This document shows, in pieces, positions 58,083 through 64,000 of a stretch of DNA of 64,000 bases. The notes beneath the pieces were generated by a model that saw only the letters and a list, made by a program, of their open reading frames with translations, searched no databases and was not told where the DNA came from. Within the stretch, counting starts at the first letter, position 1. Each line of letters starts with the position of its first letter. Source of the DNA: an uncultured Verrucomicrobiae bacterium. GTDB lineage: Bacteria > Verrucomicrobiota > Verrucomicrobiia > Limisphaerales > J093. The stretch is taken from positions 1-64,000 of the forward strand of contig CALFAV010000031.1 of NCBI GenBank assembly GCA_937946835.1. The letters are read 5' to 3'. A program made the translations under genes and the position numbers.

Positions 58083-58110
58083 ACTTTAGGTTCTGGGACC
58101 CGGGTGTCAA
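58083..58110 (-). promoter_or_regulatory. Strong sigma-70 promoter of the pseudopilin gene
   Basis: On the minus strand: TTGACA (58110-58105, perfect -35), 16-base spacer, TAAAGT (58088-58083, four of six). The start of transcription would be about 30 bases before the ATG at 58046. Confidence 0.7.
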
Positions 58111-58288
58111 CGAATTTTCATTCACCTTTTTTGTCTAGCAGTTGCGGTGCCAGCGTGTGGGCCCGGCCCGGCGCTCCTCCCCGGGAATAAGGGGCTTGGC
58201 CCAAGGAGGTTGGGGTGAAATTTCCCCGCCGCGCGGGGTGGGAATTCGCGTGACCATGGCCGCGAGGGGGGCGTAAATACGCGCCCGG

Positions 58289-60181
58289 ATGGATTGCGAG
58301 CGCCTGGATCGGTGGTTGGAACGGAGCCTCTTAGGGGTGGTCTCCGCGATGTTGATTTTTGCGCCGCTGGCCCTGGGAGGGGTGCGCCCACAGGAATTCG
58401 CCGTGTTGCAGGGGCTGCTTGCCCTGGGCCTGGCGTTGTGGGGGGTGCGTCTTTGGGTCGCGCGCTCGTTTCACCTTCAATGGACGCCCATGTGCTGGTG
58501 GGTGCTCGCGTTCCTGCTTTATGCCCTGATCCGTTACATGCAGGCCGAAGTCGAGTACGTGGCCCGGCTGGAGGTGATCCGGGTGCTCTTGTACGGCTGG
58601 TTTTTCTTCCTGGTGCTCAACAATCTGCACCGGCAGGAGAGTCTCCAATTGCTGCTGGCGGTGGCGCTGACGGTCGCCACGGCACTGTCGCTGTACGCGC
58701 TGTACCAGTTCATCAGCGGGAACAACCAGGTGTTCACCTACGAGCGCCCCGCGGCTTTCAAAGGGCGCGGCTCGGGCACCTTTATCTGCCCGAATCACCT
58801 GGCGGGACATTTGGAAATGCTGCTGCCGGCGGCCCTGGCCATTGTGGTCCTGAGCCGGCGCCGGGCTTTAGGACGGATTTTCAGCGCCTACGCGGCGGTG
58901 ATGATGTTCGTGGGCCTGTGCGTGACCGTGTCCCGCGGAGGGTACCTGTCGGCCGGTCTGGCCCTGCTGTTCCTGGCGGGGGTGTTGTTGCGCTACCGGG
59001 GGTATCGCAAATGGGTTTTGGCGGGCTTGGTCACACTGGCTGTTGTGGGCGGGGTCTTTGCCTACAAGGTGGAGGACATTCAGAAACGGTTCCGTCGCGC
59101 GCTCGAACCCGGGCACCTTCATAGCGTCTGGGGCCGGCCGGATTTGTGGGGAGCCGCTTTCCGAATGTGGCGCGAGGCACCGTGGTTCGGCGTCGGCCCG
59201 GCCCATTTTGATCTGCATTTCCCCAAATACCGCCCGGAGACGATTCAGACCCGCCCCTTGTGGGTGCACAACGATTACTTGAACGTGCTGGCCGACTGGG
59301 GCTTGGTGGGCTTCGGTCTGCTGGCGGGCGCGGCCGCCGCCCTGGGCTGGGGCGGCTGGCGCACCTGGCGATACGTCCGCCGGGAGGGCGACGGCTTGGT
59401 CACCAAGCCCAGCGACCGCGCCGCCCTGGTCCTGGGATCGGGCACGGGCCTGGTGGCGTTGGCGGTTCATTCGGTGGTGGACTTCAACCTTCAAATCCCG
59501 GCCAACGCCCTGCTGGCCACTTTTCTGGCCGCCACCCTCAACGGCCACCTGCGCTACACCACCAATCGCTACTGGCTCAACCCCGGTCTGACCGGCCGGG
59601 TGGTGCTCAGCGCGCTGTTTCTCGCCACGGTGATCTGGTTCGGCCAGCAGGGCTGGCAACGCTGGCAGGAAGCCCGCTGGCTGGCCCGCGCCGAGCAGGC
59701 CAACAGCCTGGCGGAACTTGTCTCCGCCCTCGAAACCGCCGCCCGCATCGAGCCGCGCAATGCCGACACCCCCGCCCGCCTGGGCGAAACCTGGCGTCGC
59801 GTGAGCTGGGAAGGCGGCCCGGATTGGCAGGCGACGGCCGAAACCGCCCGGCGTTGGTTCGAGCAGGCCATGCGGCTGAATCCATACGACACCTTTGCGG
59901 CGTTGCGCGCGGCCATGACGTTGGACTGGCTGGGCCGCCACGACGAAGCCGGACGCCTGTTCGAGCGGGTGGGAAACCTGGACCCGAACAACCACTACGT
60001 GGCCCTGATGCGCGGCTGGCATGAAATTCAGATCGGCCGCTGGGCCGAGGCCAAGCGCTGGCTGGAACGTTCCCTGGCCATTCAGTGGTACTCGAACTGG
60101 CTGGCCCACAACTACCTCGCCGTGGTCAATCAACGTCTGGCCGAAGAAGCCGCCCGCACCCCCGCGCCGACCGGCCCTTGA
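58289..60181 (+). CDS. O-antigen ligase/polymerase-like protein with TPR tail
   Basis: 630-residue membrane protein of the Wzy/WaaL superfamily. About 11 helices and a large periplasmic loop (GVGPAHFDLHFPKYRPE, LWVHNDYLNVLADWGLVGFG) carry the conserved H-N-D-Y-L motif. After the last helix, roughly 130 residues form TPR-like repeats (WRRVSWEGGPDWQATAETAR to the end). The function is probably joining glycan units or attaching glycan to lipid or protein. It stands alone rather than in a polysaccharide cluster. ATG 58289. Confidence 0.88.
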   Translation: MDCERLDRWLERSLLGVVSAMLIFAPLALGGVRPQEFAVLQGLLALGLALWGVRLWVARSFHLQWTPMCWWVLAFLLYALIRYMQAEVEYVARLEVIRVLLYGWFFFLVLNNLHRQESLQLLLAVALTVATALSLYALYQFISGNNQVFTYERPAAFKGRGSGTFICPNHLAGHLEMLLPAALAIVVLSRRRALGRIFSAYAAVMMFVGLCVTVSRGGYLSAGLALLFLAGVLLRYRGYRKWVLAGLVTLAVVGGVFAYKVEDIQKRFRRALEPGHLHSVWGRPDLWGAAFRMWREAPWFGVGPAHFDLHFPKYRPETIQTRPLWVHNDYLNVLADWGLVGFGLLAGAAAALGWGGWRTWRYVRREGDGLVTKPSDRAALVLGSGTGLVALAVHSVVDFNLQIPANALLATFLAATLNGHLRYTTNRYWLNPGLTGRVVLSALFLATVIWFGQQGWQRWQEARWLARAEQANSLAELVSALETAARIEPRNADTPARLGETWRRVSWEGGPDWQATAETARRWFEQAMRLNPYDTFAALRAAMTLDWLGRHDEAGRLFERVGNLDPNNHYVALMRGWHEIQIGRWAEAKRWLERSLAIQWYSNWLAHNYLAVVNQRLAEEAARTPAPTGP

Positions 60182-60328
60182 GCCGATCCGGGCCGGCACT
60201 CCTTCCCGAGAAAAAGTTCGACCCTCGCCCTTGGGGAACTCTTGGGCAATCCGATGCTCCGGCCGGTTGGAAACCGGTGCTTCGGGCAGGCGGCCTGCGC
60301 CTCCGCCGCGGGTTGAAAAAGTTTCGGT

Positions 60329-61093
60329 CTAGAGCCAGCCGCGCCAGCGGTACACCCACCACCCCGCCTGCTCGTACAGGTAGCGCTGCAACAGGGCAAA
60401 GCCGCGCAGGCCCGGCACCAGGTAATTCGGGCGTCCGGCTTCCAACGCCGCCAGACCCTCGAAATCACAGGCCAGGCACACCACCTCCAGACCCAGGCGG
60501 CGAAACACCGCCGCCGCCCGCCGCATGTGGGCGGCGGAAGTGACCAACACCACCCGGCGCCAGCCGTGGGTCTCGGCCAACTGGCGGGTGCGCTCGGCCT
60601 CATCCCGCGTGTCCCGGCAAGGACCCAACACGTGCACCGGCACGGGCACCACCTGCCAGGCGGCGACGAACCGCCGCAACAGCTCGCCCTCCCCGGGGTT
60701 GGGCACGTGCGGATTCCAGCCTCCCCCCAGTACCAGGGCCCGTCCCTTGTGCTGCCGCACCGCTTCGACCGCCGTGATCACGCGGTCCGCCGCGCCGTCC
60801 AGTTCAAAACCGAACACGTCGTTCGCGCTGGGCGTCAATTGCCCGCCCAGCATCACCACCGCATCCCCGGCGGGCAGTGCGGCCAATTGCACTCCGCCGT
60901 ACGGGCGCTCCAGCGAAGCCAGCAGGCGCGCGGGCCAGTGGGTGGCGCCGACGCCCGATAGCACCGCCGCCACCAGCGCCGCGCCCAGGGCCGTGCGCCA
61001 GCGCCGGCGCCACAGTTCCCACAGCGCCGCCGCCACCAGCACCAGCCACAAGGCGGCCAGCGGCTGCAAAAAGTTGCTCAACAATTTGGCCAT
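60329..61093 (-). CDS. YdcF/ElyC (DUF218) family membrane protein
   Basis: 254 residues with two N-terminal helices (LAALWLVLVAAALWELW and TALGAALVAAVLSGVG) and a cytoplasmic or periplasmic Rossmann-like DUF218 domain: DAVVMLGGQL, KGRALVLGGG, DTRDEAERTRQLAETHGW, VVLVTSAAHMRRAAAVFRRL. ElyC/SanA relatives act in cell-envelope integrity; ElyC in E. coli affects lipid-carrier metabolism. Stop TAG. It converges with the O-antigen-ligase-like gene. Confidence 0.9.
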   Translation of the reverse strand: MAKLLSNFLQPLAALWLVLVAAALWELWRRRWRTALGAALVAAVLSGVGATHWPARLLASLERPYGGVQLAALPAGDAVVMLGGQLTPSANDVFGFELDGAADRVITAVEAVRQHKGRALVLGGGWNPHVPNPGEGELLRRFVAAWQVVPVPVHVLGPCRDTRDEAERTRQLAETHGWRRVVLVTSAAHMRRAAAVFRRLGLEVVCLACDFEGLAALEAGRPNYLVPGLRGFALLQRYLYEQAGWWVYRWRGWL

Positions 61094-61315
61094 GACGCCG
61101 CCACGCTAGCCGCCCGGCGCCGCTGCCGCGAGCCAAACCCCCGGCTTACCCCGGATTGAAGATTGGTCCGGCCCCGAGTGGATGCGCTCGGTAGCGGCAG
61201 GCATCCCGCCGGCCCGGGCCGCACCGCCGCGCAGCCTGACCAATGCAGGGTGGGGCACCGCTGCGTCGGCGCCGTTGGGTCGGGCAGTGGCCAGCGGGTG
61301 CGGCGCGACGCGGAC

Positions 61316-61343
61316 TTGAGCGGCCCGGCCGGCCAAATACGAT
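61316..61343 (+). promoter_or_regulatory. Candidate promoter giving a leaderless fmdB-type mRNA
   Basis: TTGAGC (61316-61321), 16 bases, TACGAT (61338-61343); each box four of six. The -10 box ends seven bases before the ATG at 61350, so transcription would start at or next to the start codon, and no ribosome site is present. Confidence 0.4.
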
Positions 61344-61349
61344 ACCCCC

Positions 61350-61577
61350 ATGCCGATCTACGAGTTCCACTGCGCGGACTGCGGACGCGACAGCGAGGTG
61401 CTGGTCCGCACCCCGGACTGGGAAGGGACGCCCTGCCCGCATTGCGGCTCGAAACAACTGCGGAAAAAACTCTCGCTCTTCGCCGCTGCGGCGGGCGGTG
61501 ACGACTCCGGGACCGAACCGGCCTGTTCCGGCAATCCCACCACTTGTTGTCGGTGTGGCGGCGGTTCCGACCTTTGA
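61350..61577 (+). CDS. FmdB family zinc-ribbon protein
   Basis: 75 residues. The family signature MPIYEFHCADCGR and a second CPHC knuckle form a zinc ribbon. Beyond it a Cys-rich tail (ACSGNPTTCCRCGGG) could bind a second metal. FmdB proteins are putative regulatory or scaffold proteins; the role is unproven. No Shine-Dalgarno site; see the overlapping promoter candidate. Confidence 0.92.
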   Translation: MPIYEFHCADCGRDSEVLVRTPDWEGTPCPHCGSKQLRKKLSLFAAAAGGDDSGTEPACSGNPTTCCRCGGGSDL

Positions 61578-61599
61578 CCCGGGGATTGCCCCCCAAAGC

Positions 61600-61623
61600 G
61601 GGGCGGGGCCGGCGGCCCGCCCC
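61600..61623. terminator. GC hairpin between convergent genes
   Basis: GGGGCGGG (61600-61607), eight-base loop, CCCGCCCC (61616-61623): a perfect eight-base stem between the convergent FmdB and HAD genes; no T-tract. Confidence 0.4.
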
Positions 61624-61641
61624 CCGGGGGCAGTGCGCGGT

Positions 61642-62325
61642 TCAGGCGCCGCCGGCCAGGGTTCGGGCGTCAATTTGCGTGAGGTCATCCACCAACCAGT
61701 CCGGCGCGCGCGCGGCCAGTTGCTCGCGTGTGGCGCCGCCGGTGGCCACGGCCAGCACGCGCGCCCCCACCGCCCGCGCACAGTCAATGTCATGCGGGGT
61801 GTCGCCCACCACGATCACGTCCCGCGGGGTCAGGGGCCGGCCCAGCCGCCGGGCTGCGCGCTCCACCGCCCGGCGCGTCAGCGTGGGGCGGCATGCGTCG
61901 TCATCGCCAAAACCGCCCACCTCAAACCACCCCCACAGCCCGAAGTGCCGCAGCTTGATCTCCGCCCCCAGGCGGATGTTGCCGGTCTGCAGCCCCAGCA
62001 GGGGCGGGTGGGGCAGGGCGCGCAACCCGGCCAGCAACTCGCGCACGCCGGGACAGACCGCGCCCGAGTGCCGCGGCAGCAGGTGGTCCAACCAGAACAC
62101 GTACCGATCAAAGAACCGTTGGAAATTCTCCGGCGTGGCGGCCAGACCGTGGCGCTCGAAAAACTCCCGCACCAACGAGGTGTCGGTGCGGCCGGCGAAC
62201 TGCATCGCCCGCATCCCGTCGGAGATGTGGAACTCGGTCGCGGCGGTGCGCTCAAAGGCGTGCACCCCCGCTCCGCCGGTGCGGATCAGGGTGCCGTCAA
62301 TGTCAAACAGGACCAATTGAAGCAT
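61642..62325 (-). CDS. HAD-superfamily phosphatase (phosphoglycolate phosphatase-like)
   Basis: 227 residues. Motif I FDIDGTLIRTGG, helical cap (TSLVREFFERHGL), motif II region GLQTGN, Lys/Arg segment and motif IV VVGDTPHDIDCARA, ending as Gph/PGP-type HADs do (GARVLAVATGGATREQLAAR, then PDWLVDDL). Start ATG 62325; the ORF is open to 62934 but the upstream part is antisense to the exonuclease gene. The likely substrate is a small phosphorylated metabolite. Confidence 0.92.
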   Translation of the reverse strand: MLQLVLFDIDGTLIRTGGAGVHAFERTAATEFHISDGMRAMQFAGRTDTSLVREFFERHGLAATPENFQRFFDRYVFWLDHLLPRHSGAVCPGVRELLAGLRALPHPPLLGLQTGNIRLGAEIKLRHFGLWGWFEVGGFGDDDACRPTLTRRAVERAARRLGRPLTPRDVIVVGDTPHDIDCARAVGARVLAVATGGATREQLAARAPDWLVDDLTQIDARTLAGGA

Positions 62326-62457
62326 CCGGTACACGCGGCCCGTCGGGCCGACGCCGGCCAGTCTAGCCGCCGCCCCGCGGGCGGGCAAAGCCGCTCCGGC
62401 AATTGGGCTGGTCCGACCGGGCGCGGTTTCTAAACTGCGACGGGCACGTGCCACGTC

Positions 62458-62991
62458 ATGAGCAACGTTGTGTACTTCGACCTGGAAACCCAGCGCTCGG
62501 CCGAGGAGGTGGGCGGCTGGGACCGCATCCGCGACATGCGCATGAGCGTGGGGGTGACCTTCAGCACCGCCCGCGGCACCTACGAAATCTACGAGGAAGC
62601 GCGCGCCGGGGAGCTCATCGAGGAACTGCGCCGCGCGGACCTGGTGGTGGGCTTCAACATCCTGCGCTTCGATTACGAGGTGCTCACGTACTACCACCCG
62701 CTCTTCGACCCCCACCAGGTGCGCACGCTGGACCTGCTGGTGGAATTGTCCAAAACCCTGCCCCACCGGCTCTCGCTCGACGCCATCGCCAGCGCCACCC
62801 TGGGGGTGGAAAAGACCGGCGACGGCATGCAGGCCCTGCGCTGGTTCCGCCAGGGGCGCCTGCTGGAAATCGCCGAGTACTGCTGCTACGACGTGAAGCT
62901 GACCCGGCTGGTGCACGAGTACGGCCGGCAACACCAGCGCCTGTTCTATGCCACCCGCTTCGGCAAAAAGGCCGTGCCGGTGTCCTGGTAG
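62458..62991 (+). CDS. RNase H-fold 3'-5' exonuclease-like protein
   Basis: 177-residue single-domain protein of the DEDD/RNase H superfamily. Acidic residues are at the expected strands: FDLET (Asp8, Glu10), GFNILRFDYEVL, and YCCYDVKLTRLVHEYG. It lacks a helicase part; homologues annotated as helicase-associated ribonuclease H-like occur in Verrucomicrobia and Cyanobacteria. Acts on nucleic acid in the cytoplasm (inferred). Starts 132 bases from the divergent HAD gene; hemY follows 44 bases later. Confidence 0.85.
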   Translation: MSNVVYFDLETQRSAEEVGGWDRIRDMRMSVGVTFSTARGTYEIYEEARAGELIEELRRADLVVGFNILRFDYEVLTYYHPLFDPHQVRTLDLLVELSKTLPHRLSLDAIASATLGVEKTGDGMQALRWFRQGRLLEIAEYCCYDVKLTRLVHEYGRQHQRLFYATRFGKKAVPVSW

Positions 62992-63035
62992 GCGGGACGG
63001 TTTGACGCCCCCGCACCGGCGGGCACCCTGAGGCC

Positions 63036-64000
63036 ATGCACGTTCCTTCCGACACCGAGCCGCGCGGACCGCAAGCGGACACGGTCGCCGTGGTGGGCGC
63101 CGGGGTGACCGGCTTGGTGGCCGCCTTTCGCCTGCTGGAACACGGCGTGCCGGTCACGGTGTACGAAGCGGCCGACCGACCGGGCGGGGTGATCCAATCC
63201 ACCCGCGAGGGGGGTTACCTGGCCGAGTGCGGCCCCAACTCGATCCTGGAAAGCTCGGCCAAAATCCGCGCGCTCATCGGCGACCTCGGCCTGGAACCCC
63301 GCCGCCTGTACTCCGACCCGCGCGCTGAAAACCGGTACCTGGTCCGCGGCGGCCGCCCGGTGTGTCTGCCCGCCTCGCCGCTGAAGTTCTTCACCACCGA
63401 GCTGTTTTCCCTCGGCGCCAAGCTGCGCCTGCTGCGCGAGCCGTTCATCCCGCGCGCCCCGGCCGAGGTCGAGGAAAGCGTCGCCCAGTTCGTGTTGCGC
63501 CGGCTGGGGCGCGAGTGGCTGGATTACGCGATCAACCCCATGATCGCCGGCATTTACGCCGGCGACCCCGAGCGGCTCTCGGTCAAACACGGTTTTCCCC
63601 GGCTGCACGCCCTCGAGCAACGGTACGGCTCCCTGCTCAAGGGCCAGATCCTCGGTGCCCGGGAACGCCGGGCCCGCGGCGAAATCTCCAAGCAGGAAGC
63701 CCCCAAGGTGTCCTTCGACGAGGGCCTGCAGGTGCTCACCGACACACTGGCCGCCCGGCTCGGCCCGGCCCTGCACCTGCGGGCGGCCGTCACCCGCCTC
63801 GCGCGCACGCACGCGGGCTGGGAGGTGACCGTGCGCCGGGACGGAGCGGAGTCGGTCCACCGCCATCGCGCCGTGTTGCTGGCCGCGCCCGCCTATCGGC
63901 TGGCCGAACTGGAGCTGGTGGCGGACGGCGCGCCCGACCTGGCGCCGCTGGGCGCGATTTACTACCCGCCGGTGGCCAGTGTGGTGCTGGGCTTCCGGCG
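63036..64000 (+). CDS. hemY: Protoporphyrinogen oxidase (partial, runs off the window)
   Basis: FAD-dependent oxidation of (copro)protoporphyrinogen in heme synthesis. 321 codons are visible from ATG 63036 and remain open at the window end. N-terminal dinucleotide fold VAVVGAGVTGLVAAFRLLEH, YEAADRPGGVIQS, AECGPNSILES, and INPMIAGIYAGDPERLSVK are typical of HemY/PPOX. Whether it uses coproporphyrinogen or protoporphyrinogen cannot be judged here. Same strand as the exonuclease gene. Confidence 0.94.
   Translation, partial: MHVPSDTEPRGPQADTVAVVGAGVTGLVAAFRLLEHGVPVTVYEAADRPGGVIQSTREGGYLAECGPNSILESSAKIRALIGDLGLEPRRLYSDPRAENRYLVRGGRPVCLPASPLKFFTTELFSLGAKLRLLREPFIPRAPAEVEESVAQFVLRRLGREWLDYAINPMIAGIYAGDPERLSVKHGFPRLHALEQRYGSLLKGQILGARERRARGEISKQEAPKVSFDEGLQVLTDTLAARLGPALHLRAAVTRLARTHAGWEVTVRRDGAESVHRHRAVLLAAPAYRLAELELVADGAPDLAPLGAIYYPPVASVVLGFR

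Overview
The window is strongly GC-rich and densely coded. It carries about 45 protein genes on both strands and no rRNA, tRNA, CRISPR array or intact transposon that I could find. Its gene content points to a member of the Verrucomicrobiota, most likely the Limisphaerales/Pedosphaera side. The reasons are two pseudopilins with the [18 protein letters not shown] helix, Tat-exported Gfo/Idh and Rieske proteins, a ThuA-domain protein, Asp-box (sialidase-like) proteins, and very large secreted proteins built from RCC1, delta-60, Ig-like and lamin-tail units. Genus-level placement is inference only.

Layout. 1-2.3 kb: a minus-strand pair, a secreted protein of unknown function and a Tat-type nucleoside hydrolase interrupted by an in-frame TAG. 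2.3-3 kb: gene-poor, with a possible transposase remnant and a hairpin. 3-5.3 kb: SigZ-type ECF sigma factor, arsenite methyltransferase ArsM and a DUF2200 protein. 5.5-9.9 kb: secreted RCC1/Ig protein, ThuA and Gfo/Idh/MocA pair, small membrane protein. 10-15.2 kb: CoA-acylating-like aldehyde dehydrogenase, receiver-kinase fusion, EF-G-2-like GTPase. 15.4-18.1 kb: a fluoride-response operon with a recognisable promoter and fluoride riboswitch in front of crcB, DUF190, a CPA2 antiporter and a UspA protein. 18-30.4 kb: an exported PEP-synthase-like ATP-grasp protein, dnaE, an NtrC-type regulator, and a fused indolepyruvate:ferredoxin oxidoreductase. 30.5-37.3 kb: IMPase, cyclophilin, Asp-box protein, BrkB/YihY protein, dapF-dapA (lysine/peptidoglycan precursor), then an unknown gene overlapping a TAG-interrupted ORF. 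37.6-40.8 kb: nuoF-nuoG. 40.9-48.6 kb: pseudopilin translationally coupled to a 929-residue secreted protein, an ArsB/NhaD-type permease, and a delta-60 repeat protein. 48.7-52.6 kb: D-xylonate dehydratase divergent from an Asp-box protein. 52.7-55.1 kb: Rieske and a cytochrome b fused to a diheme cytochrome c. 55.1-64 kb: small basic protein, SecD-P1-like lipoprotein, M23 peptidase, pseudopilin with a clear promoter and terminator, O-antigen-ligase/TPR protein, YdcF/ElyC protein, FmdB zinc ribbon, HAD hydrolase, RNase H-fold exonuclease, and a protoporphyrinogen oxidase cut off by the window end.

The best-supported system is the riboswitch-controlled fluoride operon. The most unusual sequence-level observations are: a cytochrome b that keeps three of four heme-ligand histidines but has Leu at position 202; a short W...RFYRV-type module at the C-terminus of several otherwise unrelated secreted proteins and at the N-terminus of one; an exported ATP-grasp dikinase-like protein with reversed domain order; and two ORFs each broken by one in-frame TAG, although TAG is also used as an ordinary stop here.
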